Part shown: positions 22,601-34,951 of the stretch, piece by piece
How positions within the stretch are numbered: the stretch's first letter is position 1
How the letters are laid out: every line of letters starts with the position of its first letter
Origin: Acheta domesticus
Lineage: Eukaryota > Arthropoda > Insecta > Orthoptera > Gryllidae
Direction: 5' to 3'
Length of the DNA stretch: 64,000 bases
NCBI GenBank assembly: GCA_031308135.1
Contig: JAHLJT010009436.1
Location: 118,422,678-118,486,677 of the forward strand
The notes under the pieces: model-generated
What the model was told of the DNA's origin: nothing
What the model saw: the letters and a program-made list of their open reading frames with translations, nothing else
The model's database searches: none
Made by a program: the position numbers and the translations under genes

Positions 22601-23003
22601 TCGGATTACTGGTTCTATTCAAAAGTTTCCCCCAATTCGAGAATATTCTCAAGAATGGAATAATTACCGTTTGGTGGCCTATAACATGCAATAAGATCTA
22701 TTGTTTGCGAGTTGTCTACGTTTATATCTACTCCTATCATTTCATGGTCAATGCTTTTCCATTTCAAATTCGCGTTTATATGTGATTTAACTAAAATAAA
22801 GACCCCCCCGCCTCTAGTTTCCCTGTCCCGGCGAAATATTTTATAGTCGTTTCGACAAATTTCTGAATCTGATATTTCTTCAGTTAGCCATGACTCCCTA
22901 CCGATCACTACGTCAGCATCACATGCCTCAATTAAGTTCCAAAGTTGAATTTCCTTATTTACAAACACTTCGGCAGACTTTCGCGTACTAGTTTTCTATT
23001 TCC
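19617..23003 (-). mobile_element. CR1/L2-like non-LTR retrotransposon, 5' truncated
   Basis: A LINE inserted in HEL-A. Its 3' end (low coordinates) finishes in ATATCTATATCTA-type repeats instead of poly(A), as is common in the CR1/L2 group. The 3' UTR (19617-20290) contains ACATAC-rich and CACTT-rich simple repeats. The 5' end stops at the beginning of the endonuclease domain, so ORF1 is missing, a usual result of incomplete reverse transcription. The second copy is at 57157-60531. Confidence 0.8.
20295..22968 (-). pseudogene. LINE ORF2: endonuclease and reverse transcriptase
   Basis: Domains in order are as follows. AP-type endonuclease: ESWLTEEI, CYRPPNGNY, GGDLNLSDINW, SDHNAVV. Reverse transcriptase: SCGPDGITSDMLK, IDFAKAFDVV, GVPQGSVIGPLL and LFADDCILYR, the last holding the catalytic Asp pair. 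C-terminal tail: RIQNRAAKYTFRR and TDVGKFSFVN. Three lesions are shared with the second copy: a frameshift at a G-run (22629-22633), a TGA at 20976-20978, and a TGA at 20385-20387 after SFVN, beyond which TIVDWNDLP continues the expected tail. Otherwise it is well preserved, so the insertion is fairly young. Clade (CR1, L2, Daphne or similar) is unresolved. Confidence 0.85.
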
Positions 23004-24530
23004 ATGGCACAGACTTTCCCGTATTAGTTTTCTATTTCCTTGGGTCTGTGCTAGCTATTCCAAATTGCAACATACTCTTGCCAGCTGCCAGCTATCGCCG
23101 CCCAAACTGCATTTTTTTTAACATTTTCTTAATTTTTCGATTTCCTAATGTTAGAATGGAAATATTAATTTTAGAATATTAAAGAACACTAAAACCTCGT
23201 CCTAAATAGCACTTTTCTTTGACAAATTTGGAGCCGTTTTAAGCGCTACTGCATATTCGAAATTTGAAGCTCTTTTTCACAGAAAAAATTCGAGTTTCCG
23301 AAAAACTTCATTAGAAGTCATTTAAGAAATTCAACGCACAAATACAATAGTATTTACAAATTGCTGTAAATGTGAATATTAACGGTGTGACAGATCTTTA
23401 AAAAAATTGAGTAATTTTTGAAAAAAGAAAAAAAATCCCAAACTGAATTGAGCGTCATATTAAAGAGAGCAATTAGTAATATCCGTTCGAAAAGTTCGAA
23501 GAAAAAATTTGGAGCCATTTATGAGAAAATGGCATTTGAGAGTTTCTGAAAAGGGGAATTTTGAGATAGGTTTCACAGAAAACGGGAAACGTTGGATGAC
23601 ATTATTTAAAGGTCATGTACTCATAAATATAATAATGTAAACAAATCGCAGCTAACATAAATATTAAAGATATGAGATGCAAGTCAACAAATTTAATTTT
23701 TGTAATTTTTGAAAAAAACAAAAGAGTAGAGCAACATGGCGTTTATATCATCTTATAGAGTACATTTAGCACTTTCCCTACCAAAATTTGAAAGAAAAAA
23801 TGTTAAGCCGTTATTGAGAAAATCTTGTTTATGTAATTTTTGAAAATTGCACATATTGCACGCAATATTGCGCAAGAACTACTCAAATTTTCAAAAAAAT
23901 GTACATGACCTTAATGAAAGAAATCACTTTGGAGAACAAATTTTATTTGGAGTAAAAATCTCTATCTTCAAGTTTGTAGTAATAGGAAGACTCAAAAATT
24001 GAAACTTTTGCTATTTTCGGAAATTAAGTGTTTTCAACCAACATGAGACCCTGCGCCATTCTCTTAAATGACCTTCAGAGTATCCAACAAAAAAATGTAG
24101 TGAAAATTCTTGGTGCAATTCTTTGAAATTTTGAAAATGTCCCAGGGCCTTCATGTAAAATAACCCCAAAATTAAAATATCGGTTTAAAATTCAAGGGGC
24201 CACGAGATCTGTCAGATCGATTGGGAAATAACAATTTTGGAGAAAATTGGCTGAACAGTTAGTCGCTAACGTTTTAACAGACAGACAGACTGATGGACAG
24301 ACGGACAGACGTTTTGCTTTCAGTTGGATTTTCGGTATCAAGGACCCACAAAACAGGGATTCTGGCTGCACCACGTGTTAGGGATTTTTTTTCTTAATTT
24401 AGAAACTGGATTTATCCAATTTTTTGTTATCAGGACACGGCAATGATTTTTTTCGGCTGAAAATTCGTCGTTTTTCGCGCAGCATTACATAACTTCCCAT
24501 ATACCACATATATAAGTAGTATACAGAGTA

Positions 24531-26481
24531 TCCAGAAGCTCCCGTTACAAAAAAAATACCCCAAATTGTGGGTTCCACGTCATGATGAATGGCAGGTGCA
24601 TTTTTTTCCGAAAAAAATTGTCTTTGAGAAAATTGAGTTTAAAAATCACTTCCGGCCGCGAAATTCAAACCGGCCGCTACGAAACTGCAGACGGCAGTGT
24701 CTCGTTCTGGGCGGAGCATTTTCTCGTTTCTCCTCGTAAACGGTGAAACAGTCGAGTAATTTTCTGTAAGGAAAGCATCGCGTGGCTTACACTAGAATAC
24801 GTTAATAGTATCAACTATTTGTAGGTTCTGTTCAATAAATATTTTAAATGTACTTATTGAAAATCCAGTTTTCTTCAAAATGATAGTCACGGTACATGAC
24901 AGCGTAAACATAAATGATGAACACATCCAACATTTATGAAAAATATTGATTCTCTTGGAATGCTCAAATTGTTATTTTTAGCACGTATTCATATGAACTA
25001 GGACCTTGGGCTTAAGATTGCCACTATCGTGAAGATTATTCTAAATGCCGTGATAAATTTAAAAGCGTTTCGGAAATGAAACATTTGTTCATGAAAATAC
25101 TACGTTTATTGATTATCTCTGGAATTTTAATTGATTCTCCCGGCTGTCATTTTCTGAATTCTCAGACTAACAATTGCCAGATTTAGACTTCTCGATAAAT
25201 CACAGCACGATTTATCTGAGATGAAATTGATATATATCAATATTTTCCCCCTCAAAAAGATTGTATCTTTCCTAAATAAAACTATCTGTCAGTACAGTAA
25301 AAGATACATGAACTTCCTTAATACTACCCGTCAAATAATTCTCGCTTAAGTAATATGTGGTACAGAAAGATGCACTTTCTGCTGCAGAAAGGAATGCATT
25401 CCGAAATAACTGTAATTGCAAAATATGCTACACTCTTGTGGAGCATGTGGAACATCTAAGTTGCGACAAACGGCCCGACTACCCATTTCTCTCAGTTGAG
25501 TGAACATTCTACCCGTCGTTTTCCTTTTCCACATGAAAGACGAGAGCAAGTCTCCCAAATCTTGGAGTATCTTCGTGAAATTACTTCATGAGGCAGTGTA
25601 CGGCTACACGGGAAACGTTTTATTTATTTGTGTGTTTCGCTTGCAATGTAGTTAGCAAATACGTACATAAATGAGTGATGGCCATTTCTTCGATTTAATA
25701 GTGTATCGAAACATATGCCGAATTTCCTCTAATACCTGTTCTGTACAACGAGGTAATTCAGTTCTCTTTGCAAGCGAATGATTGACTACAGTACTGAATT
25801 ATTTACTTCCTTAGCATTTTCTAATTTAAAGGAAGGGCGAGTTCTCAAAGTTACATGATTACTTCCTACACAGAATGTAAGGGGATAGAAACAGTTTACT
25901 TCAGGGACATTGTAGTAACTTTCAATATTTTTTTGATATTTTCATAATGTACAATGAAAATAGGCACACAGGAAAAACTTTTTTATGCAAGAAAATAAAT
26001 TTTTAACCCCCAAAGATGACTCTGTGGAGGTGCTTATTCAGTCATGACCACTCTGCGGGCCGGGCCTCGAACTGCGCAATCCGTTGGTTTGAGGCAAAAC
26101 TGACACGCGGCTGATAGACGAATCACTTGGCGGCGCGGTGTCACGTTCACCTGCCTATTTGCATACGATATAAACCACGATATGACGCGACCTAGCAACT
26201 GACAAATGCAAGGACACCGACCATAATACGGGCTGTGAATGGCCCCGGTCCGGTACCTTCAGTGAATCTCAGTCGAACTTTTGCGTGCGAGAATGTTTGT
26301 GTTCTTTTGAAATATTTGTACATCACGGAATCTAACATCACAGTCTTTCTCAGTTTTTTACCTTTTAAATAAGCCAGTTAAATACTAGTTTTGCTATATT
26401 TTATTCATTGGCACACGGCACATAAGGCAACGCCATATTATCTCTGTTAATATTGACGTGTGAGATTCGTTAATTGACCAT
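24531..26481. other. Low-copy intronic block, no gene recognised
   Basis: Includes a GC-richer patch (24640-24790, with CCGGCCGCGAAATTC) and another at 26050-26290. A 70-residue minus-strand frame at 25346-25558 is open in both copies of the duplication but has no recognised domain. The block lies in the large caspase intron between exons A and B. It may include an old transposon (GTATCCAGAAGCTCCCGTTA near 24530), but no paired ends were found. Confidence 0.4.
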
Positions 26482-27340
26482 TATCGCCGCCCAAGGTACA
26501 TTTTTGACATTTTCTTAATTTTTAACTTTCCTAATAATAGAACAGAAATATCATTTTAAGAAAATTAAAGAACAGTAAACCTTCGTTCTAAATGGAAATA
26601 TTCTCTCAAAAATTTCCGTTTTTAAGAAAATGGCGTTTAGGAGATAATGTGAAATTTGAAGCCGTTTTTCACAGAACATTTTTGAGTTTTCGAAAAACTT
26701 CCTTTGAAGTCATTTGAAGCATATAAACTCACAAATAAACAGTGTTTACAAATTACAGGAAATGTGAATATTAACGGACTGAGATATCTTTGAAAAATAT
26801 TAAATTGTGTAATTTTTGAAAAAACAAAAAATATACCCCAAAATGAACTTTCATATAAAAGAGTGCGACTAGCACTATCCGTTCGAAAAGTTTGAAGAAA
26901 AAATTTCTAGCTATTTATAAGAAAACAGTGTTTGAGCTTTTCAGCAAATGCGGAATTTTGAGCTAACTTTCACAGAAGACGGTTGCATTTTCGAGAACCT
27001 TTATGCGGCATTACTTAAAGTATGTGTACTCGTAAATAAAATAATGTGAAAAAACCCACTCATGTAAATATTAACGACTTGAGAGGATATTAAAAAAATC
27101 TAATTTTTGCAAAAAAAAAAAAAAAAATAGAGCAAAAAAGTGTGTATGTCATATCATTGTGCACATTTCAATCTGTCCACATCAAAAGTTTAAAACAAAT
27201 TTGGAGCAGTTTTTGACAAAATCATGTTTTTGTCATTTTTACCTTCCGGTATAATGCGGAGTATTATAGAAAAACTACTCGTATTTTCAAAAAGTAAGCA
27301 TGGTCTTATTTAAAGATGTATTTTTTGTAATTATACATTT
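26482..27340 (-). mobile_element. HEL-A fragment
   Basis: Begins in the TTATCGCCGCCCAAGGTACA block near the CTAG side and continues through family interior blocks such as GCGGAATTTTGAGCTAA. Both termini are missing. Confidence 0.55.
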
Positions 27341-27380
27341 TATTGAGAATCAGCAACAATCTACCGCCCCTCAAAGTGCA

Positions 27381-27830
27381 TTTTTACTTTCCCGTATTCG
27401 TACGTATATACCGAGTAATGTACGTAGTTTAGGAAAATGTATTTAATGCTGCGCGAAAAAACGGCAAATTTTCGACAGAAAAAAATTCATTGCCGGGCAC
27501 TGATAACGAAAAAGTCGATACAACCAGTTGCTAAATTAACAAAACAAATCCCCTAACACGTGGTGTAGGCTGAATCCCTGCTCTGATACCGAAAAACCAA
27601 GCAAAACGTCCGTCTGTCTGTGAATACCACTAGCGACTAAACTATACGTAGGATTTATTCCAAATCGAAGAAACCCCTGTCCATCAGGCTGTAATCGACG
27701 TTTTGAGATTTTGAAAAACTTTCTTCAAAATTTGGATGTATTTACATGAAGCCCCCCGGACATTTTCAAAATTTTCTGTAAAACAGTTCCAAATTTTTTC
27801 TTTGAATTTCTTGTGTAAGAATAAAGTAAA
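27381..27830 (+). mobile_element. HEL-A fragment, opposite orientation
   Basis: Starts at the family end TTTTTACTTTCCCGTATTCG and contains AAAATTCATTGCCGGGC and CAAAACGTCCGTCTGTCTG. It is head to head with the fragment on its left. Confidence 0.6.
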
Positions 27831-28257
27831 ATAACTGCAACTGTGTGTAATCTGTATGCAATACATGCAACTATTGCATATATTGCAATACAGGCATCTG
27901 TGTGTAATTATATGTAGTATAATTGAGAAACTTTATTCTACAACCAGAACAAGGAAATAAGTAACGAGGTGAAGTGAAAGAATACCATGGGTACAGGAAT
28001 GCACAGAACCGATATATTAATATTTATATTAGGGTTATTTGTTAAAATTTATTATATTTTTTAGCACAATTTTTTAGACACCCTCCTACAACTACATCAT
28101 TGAAGATAGTCTTTTTTCTTCAAATAAAACTTACAAAAGTAATTATTGTATTAATGCTGTGTCCAGGCGCGGATCCAGACTTCTCTTTTGGGAGGGGTCA
28201 CGTTAAGACTCAAGTGCATTCATTTCGGAAACAGGGGAGGGAACAGAATGTAATAAC

Positions 28258-28949
28258 TAGAGACCGGAAAAATATGTAGTAAAAAACGTCAAAATATGTA
28301 CATAAATATGTAATAAAAATAGTAAGAATATGTAATAAATATGTAAAATCGAATATAATATGTAATATTAAAATACACTAATAATAAAATATATTTACGT
28401 TATACGAAATTAAATTTATAAAAACTGCTCACTTCACATCATACACCTTTCTCGTCGGTAGTAAAAGCTTCATCTATTGTAATCCAGGACGTAGTTTAGC
28501 AGCTGGACTAATCGCAATAGAAGCCATTGCACAAACTGACGAGATCTACGGCCAGCAATCATACACTGTAGCATCTTCATCGATGTGTTACACGTCAATG
28601 ATTGCAAATTTTTCTCCGAAATTAAGGTTACAGATCACAAAATGCGGAGTCAATGATGCTTTGGACACCCAGAGTTCCCCTAAAATCTAGGGAAAATGCT
28701 GAGATTTAAAAAAATACATCTTTTCATAAAAAATATGGAATTAAATAGAAGAAAATTGATAAAATAAGAAAATGTATTGTGAAAACAGCAAAATATGTAA
28801 AATATGTAATACAGTACTAAATATGTAAAAATATGTAACGAAAAAAGTCGATAGTGTATTAGGAGGGCTATGATTCGTCAAGATTACAAGTTTGAGAACG
28901 GTAAGTAGAGAGACAAAAAATATGTAATTACATAAAAATCCGGTCTCAA
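28258..28949. mobile_element. hAT-like MITE inside hAT-A2
   Basis: The ends are TAGAGACCGGA and TCCGGTCTCAA, flanked by GTAATAAC on both sides (28250-28257 and 28950-28957). hAT-A1 has a single GTAATAAC near 4831, which is the empty site. The interior is rich in ATATGTAA repeats, with no coding sequence recognised. Confidence 0.75.
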
Positions 28950-29896
28950 GTAATAACATATTTTTGACTTCTGTTATACGTATATCAGATCGATTTTATT
29001 ATTCAATAAATATATTTAGAATTACTATTAAAATATTTAGAAATTCAATATACCAATAATCACATATCAGCTTACTATTGTTACTTCACCCTCATCACCT
29101 GGGAGAGTGGAGGTGTAACTTCGGAATTTTAAACGGTAACCCCCAATCTTTGTTGCAGATTCGAATTCTGCCTACAAAATATGTCAATTTTATTCTGTAC
29201 ATTTGTTTTAAAAAAATGAAAATTTATAAAGTTATCAACAGTAACTTTCAAATGACCAAAAATAACTTTCATTTGATGCAATATGAAACAATTTGTGAAG
29301 AAACTTATATCAGAGAAACATGAAAATGTGTGCAATGAAAAAGAATGTATTTTTAATAAATTATTATAATTAAAAAGTACGTACATATAATAAATAAATA
29401 AACCAAATTATACTTTTATTTTATCTTACAATTATTTTCTCAATTTCATTTTTTCTTTTTAAATTTTTTCGTTTATAGTGCTCTTTCATATAAAATTTGG
29501 ACATTCGAATCTTCTTCAATGGCGATTTTTCTATAACAATGTTCTAAACTTCATTATAATTTTGGGGACAACTACACCAAGACATGGAAACATCTTATAA
29601 ATTTCATTTAATGCAACATTTAATATATTGCAAATAACTGATCTGATTCCTTTTGCATTACCATGGTGCTTTGTATAAATAAAACCCAAATAAAGTAACG
29701 TCATTGCAATACTGTTCATCAAGAACGAGATCTGTCAAAAGATACTTTTGATACCGGATTCGAACTCAGCGAAAGCAAAACATTCAAATAAGATATTTTA
29801 GCGTCAGACTCTATCTTCGCTCATCAGCCGAACTAAAATTTTCTAACCGGATTCGGGCTCAGCGACAGCAAAATAGTATTCAGTAAGGTCTTTTAG

Positions 29897-31209
29897 CAGT
29901 GGTGAAGCTGAAGGGTAATCTGGGAGACTTATACTACTCAAAATATTTTTCAATAAAATCTGTCGTGTGCCATTTTTCAATATTTTCTTACTGAATCGTC
30001 GAAAATTGAATGTGTTCGACTCCTTTTCCCCGTTTATGCGCTAGGGAATTAGCAGGGCTGCAGAAATATACTCTTTGGGGGCCGGTAGCTGAGCGAGGAG
30101 CCTGCCAGTGGATAGACACCGGCTGGCTTTGCCGCATATGCGCACAAGAGAACGTGCGCTATCTCCCTTCTTTTGCATTGACTGGGCAGCGAACCCAGCA
30201 GGAGCCTAGGCTCTCAGCAGGCACGGACTTGTACAGCGATGCATGCCCACGTCTCGATCAGGCAAATTAACCTCATCGCCTGACGTGGGAAAGTAGAGTT
30301 GTTTGGTGTCGTTTGTGTGATTTTTGTTCGTGTTTTCTTTACGAAACAATTAATGAAGCTAAAGATATAGTGATGCTGACAATGTCCCACCGACTATGCC
30401 TCAAAAGCTAAAGATATAGTGTTGCAGACAACGTCCCACTGACTATGTCCTCATAACTTCTCAACAGTTCACGATATCGAAATGCAGTTTTCGATACTTG
30501 AAATGCGGAATCACGAGTCAAGTAATACGCCATAGAGATAGAAATAGTAGCGATACGTAGTAATATATTGTGTTAGATAGGAAGAGACTATCGAAATCTT
30601 TATCAAAGTAGACATGACAATGAATGAACTTTCAGGGTGAGATTTATTTGAAAGAAACAAAATTGTATCTTTTAAAATTATTGATACAATAGTGACTCAG
30701 ATGGACTACAGGTTTCAAGATTTCGAAAACTTTCATTTTATTAAATTTCTTGACGAAAAGCAGTTTTCCACCTACAAAGCGTCCTTTCGTTCAAAAAGTT
30801 TTCGTTTCTAATAAAACAATATCCATTCCTTGACAGTAAGCAGCCTCGAAATGAAACGACAAATGTATACATTAATAATGCAAAATATGTGCCTGCAGTT
30901 TTGTTTGCTGAAGTATTTGTTAAACAAATTGGTATAGAAAAAAATATCAAGACACGGTTTGGTTCATACAACTCAGTCTAACTTTCCCTCTATAGAAAGC
31001 ATTATGTGATAGGAATATGATTACATTAAAAGAGTTAAGACAATCCTGAGAGATTCCATGGGAAATTAACTGTGCAGAAACGAAAGATTTAAAGAACAAA
31101 TTATCGACGTTTTTGTTGAATAAAAAAACGATGAATGGAGCTAATTTACAAAAATATGTAAAATAAAATTTTCAGAATAGCCAATTGCATGACTCTAGCT
31201 TCGCCACTG
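29897..31209 (+). mobile_element. hAT-B2 inside hAT-A2
   Basis: Ends CAGTGGTGAAGCT and AGCTTCGCCACTG, flanks TCTTTTAG and TATTTTAG, length 1313 bp as in hAT-B1. Same position within the host element, so it was inherited by copying rather than inserted twice. Confidence 0.8.
30701..30963 (+). pseudogene. Possible hAT transposase remnant (broken)
   Basis: Counterpart of the frame at 6546-6809, beginning MDYRFQDFENFHF, with a frameshift after the region corresponding to TYKASFRS. Its decay agrees with a non-functional gene. Confidence 0.3.
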
Positions 31210-31535
31210 TATTTTAGGTGTCAGGCACTATCCTCGCTCATCAGCCAAACTAAAATGCTCTAAATCTAATCCTTTTCGACAAATCTTTACCACTAACCCC
31301 TTTTGATAGCTTTAACCTGTGCTAAAAGCGGCTTCTTACATTCTTACAAAACCAGAACCGGCATCAGACTTCAACGTTCAAATTAGGTTCGCCGTTACTA
31401 ATTACATTAAGCATTTTTACGTTAAAAACACTTTGAGTTCAATAGGAGTTCCGATACTGAATTGGATTGTATCATGGGAACTGAATTCTAACAAACCCCT
31501 GAAAGCAAGATTGTTGCCAATTTTATGTACATACC

Positions 31536-31548
31536 ATTATTATTATTG

Positions 31549-31584
<36 letters not shown>
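31536..31584. repeat. (ATT)n microsatellite in hAT-A2
   Basis: A long ATT run where the matching position of hAT-A1 (about 7364-7377) has only about three units before ACG. The poly-tyrosine frame over it is an artefact. Confidence 0.9.
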
Positions 31585-31585
<1 letters not shown>

Positions 31586-32456
31586 TAAGTTTAGCTAGTT
31601 CTATTTCTTTTCAACAACAGTTGTGACTTTTAAGCTGAGTCCATGTGTTGACATCTATTTTACCTACAATTATCTCGTTAAATTAGTGACAAATATTCAC
31701 ATTAAGTTGGCAACACTAGTAACACGGAGTGTATTTGATTCCGACTTTAGATATGTTACTTGTTTAGATTTATTTCTTTGTACTAAAAATATTTTTAAAG
31801 CCATCTTGAAAACACTTTCGTTTTTATTCAAAGTAAATTCCAATTTCTATATAAATTCATTAGTTTTAGCACTGCTAATTTTTAGAAATTTCTAGAATTG
31901 TCTGAAAATATCTGAAAATGTCTCGGGCAGTCCCGATTCTGAAGGGACACTGGAAAGGTCATTAGTTTCTCACAGTTTTTTTTAGATATGTTAGAGTTTC
32001 TCACAAAATTGTGACGGTTCATCATTTGGGGGGGGGGTCATGACCCCCGTGACCCCCCCCTTGGATCCGCGCCTGGCTGTGTCCACGTTTTGAAAAACAA
32101 TAGGACAAACAGGAGACTCCAAGTACGTCGACGTAAAGCTGTGGGTTCAAAAACCCAGTATAAGCTATGTATATTTTTTTAATGTTGTTTTCGTAGCTTG
32201 GGGGGCATTTTGATGAACTGATTAGTGTTGGCGGGCGCGTCCAGAGCCATTGTATCCACTAAGCTGCAGCCTAGGGCCCGGAACTTGGGCCCGAAACCAC
32301 AAATTTGAAGAATTTTTTTCAATTTTTATAGGATTTTAATCGTAATAAGATTTAAAAGCAAAAGTTCTAAACTTTACACAAATTTGCTCTGTTTTAAATT
32401 AATACACAAGAAGTATATTAATATATTATTTATTGTAACATAGACCCACTTAAAAA

Positions 32457-33905
32457 ATAGTGGTGCTACAACAGCACATACTTTCCTGCGTTATTGGAAA
32501 CAGCTACGTAGTATTGAAATATTGCACTTTCTCCGCTACCAACATCTTAGCTATTATTTGAAAACGTCCAAGACAACCAAGAACCGAACAACTCACTATT
32601 TCCACCGCAGTGTTGTCAGAACTATGTGAATTCTACAAGTGCATAAAATATAATACAAAAGGTTTGTAAACTTGTATTGAAAAAAGAAGTCTGATTCCCC
32701 GGACAATGTAGAAATGAATTTCATAGGGCCATGATTAGAAAAGAGTATTCTAAAACCATGCAAAAATACTCTACTTGCTACAAAAGATAAAGCATTTGGT
32801 GCAAAAACTAAATATTTTCATGCAAATACCAACATAAATTTAACAATTATTACTCCTTTTCATATAGCTATATCAATTCACAACAATGACATAATTCACA
32901 GAAATTCGCGAGTGCGAAAAGGAATTCCATTGTTACCTTCCCCGCATTGTCGCTATTCTCTGAGAGCTAGTAATTTTTATTTCAAATATTTCATGATAAA
33001 TAATCTTCTAATAATTTCTAATTAATGTGAAAATGTATAACAAAAGGTCGAATGTAAGAAAGAACAAAGAAATAATATACAAAATTGCAAATTCTTATTT
33101 ACGACGCATCCAGCTTTCTGAAGCGCAGTAAATTTGCAGCGGGCTATATGTTTGTCACGAAATTATAGAAAAACTACTCGTATTTTCAAAAATTTAAGCC
33201 TGACCTTATTTGAAGATGAAGTTTTGATAAAAACATTTCATTGAGAAAATCAGCTGATATCTATCGCCACCCAAAGTACATTTTTTAAAATTTTCTCAAT
33301 TTTTCGATTTCCTATTGGCAGAACGGAAATATCAATTTTAGAATATTAAAGAACGCAAAAACCTCGTCCTAAATGGTAATTATGACATCTCATAGAGAGC
33401 GTTTTAGAACTACCCCTAACAAAAGTTAAAAGAAAAAAATTGGTGCGGTTTTTGTGAAAATCTTGTTTATGTATTTTTTTAAAAACATTGCACATATTGC
33501 GCGAAAACTACTAAAATTTTCAACAAAATGTACACGACCTTAAAGAAAGAACTCACTATAAAGAACAAATTTTATTGGAAGGAAAAAACTCTTTATGTGC
33601 AGTTTTGTAGAGGGAGGAAGACGCCGAATAAAATTCAAACTTTTGCTGTTTTCGAAAATTCAGTGTTAACCGTGAAATTCGGACCTATGCCACCTTACTA
33701 AGTGCATTTTACTCTATTCTTACAAGAAATTTAAAGAAAAAAATTGGGACCGTTTTTGAGAAACTTTTGAAAATGTCCGAAGGGCTTCATGTCAAGTACC
33801 CACCAAAATTAAAATATTGATTTCAAATTCAAGGGTCCACGAGATCAGCCAGATCGATCGTGGAATACCAATTTTGGAGAAAATCGGCTGAAAGGTTTAG
33901 TCAAA
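32457..33905 (-). mobile_element. HEL-A copy, diverged
   Basis: Starts TAGTGGTGCTACAACAGCAC and includes the module 32745-33260 that is the reverse complement of 1960-2475. It continues through CTATCGCCACCCAAAGTAC and GGACCTATGCCACCTTAC to about 33905, where an AT-rich (TATAA)/(ATT) stretch begins. Confidence 0.55.
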
Positions 33906-34550
33906 ATTTCAAATTTAATATATAATTGTATATAATGTATATAATATATTATTATTATTATTCATTAATATTTAGTAATAAAATAAATATTCAAAGACAC
34001 AATTATGTTGGGATGTACATTAATTATCCTAGGACCCATTACATTCCACAGCCTAAGGCCCAATAGTATGTTACAAGGGCCTGGGCGCGCCAACAGCTAC
34101 GATCATCAGTCCCGTAAGAATAACGAGTGTGTTATTGCAAGAGGTCACAGCGATCTTCCCTCGCTGGATGGCGAGATGTGTCGTCGACCTCCAGGACTTT
34201 TCCCATCCAAGTATCTCCCACTCGCGAGGCAACGCTCCAGCCGTGACAAGCTCTAAGCTTCCGACTGGTCTCCCGGCATGAGTGGTAGTGTAGCGCATGT
34301 AAGTGTAAGTAGAAGGGATGAGAATGGTAGAACAACGAAAAATAAGGAAAGATTGCGTGCGGTCCATGGCCCCATTTGTTAGTGTACTGCACCGGCATTC
34401 TCTTGGCGTTGTTCGCAGAAACCACGGATAACTACCGATCACAGGCAGAGGTAGGCTTCCGCAGCCGGAGTGAGTAGCTAATTGTTGCATTTCACCCGGA
34501 GGAAGGTCGCAGAATAGTGACCGAAATGTTGGCACCTGTGCCAACGTTTA
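33906..34550. repeat. AT-rich tract, then a GC-richer repeat ending in a hammerhead-like fold
   Basis: 33906-33965 is TATAA/ATT-rich. 34000-34550 is GC-richer with no credible gene; open frames on both strands lack domains. Near its end, 34497-34548 can fold as two strong hairpins around GAAA. It may be part of a Penelope-like element, from memory of such sequences only. Confidence 0.35.
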
Positions 34551-34951
34551 CCCATCCACCCCCTACTACTTCTACTTAGCCCCTACATCCATCCCCTACT
34601 TAGCTCTAATCAAGACAAAACCGAAAATTCAGTGAAGAAAACTAATCTAGACTTAAAGATCGCCATATCGTAAAATTTCTGCATTTAATGTGCCTTAAAA
34701 TCTTCAAAAGACACAAGTTTACAACAAAAAGCAACTAATTAAAAAATGAAAAAAAGATTATGAGACAAACTACAACCATACCTGTTATCACAGGATATCC
34801 GTGATTTGGAGATTGGTGCATTATGTTACATAACTTTCCTGTTTCCTAATACAAGTCTAATAATAAGGCTCTAAAAAGCGCTTTATTAATTTATTCTTTC
34901 ATTCTTAATCAAATTAAACTCTAGGACTATCAATCATGATTTAATACGTAC

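Larger units (their letters stand above)
19599..24530 (-). mobile_element. HEL-A copy split by a CR1/L2-like LINE
   Basis: The left part, CTAGTGGTGCTACAGAAT (19599-19616), is followed directly by the LINE. The copy resumes at 23004 with ATGGCACAGACTTTCCCG and runs to about 24530. It carries the family motif CAGACGGACAGACG near 24298 and GCGCAGCATTACATAAC near 24478. Uninterrupted copies show the two parts adjoining. Confidence 0.7.
28164..32075. mobile_element. hAT-A2 transposon, 3.91 kb
   Basis: Same ends as hAT-A1 (CAGGCGCGGATCC and GGATCCGCGCCTG), flanked by an exact 8-bp duplication GCTGTGTC (28156-28163 and 32076-32083). It contains a hAT-like MITE absent from hAT-A1, contains hAT-B2, and lacks hAT-C. 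No intact transposase. Confidence 0.88.

Noticed and set aside
26050..26120. Possible tRNA or SINE promoter box (GGGCCTCGAACTGCGC)
   Set aside because: Only loosely like a B box; no A box or cloverleaf found.
34071..34544. 157-residue minus-strand frame
   Set aside because: No recognisable domain, overlaps an opposite-strand frame in a GC-richer repeat; ends in the hammerhead-like fold.
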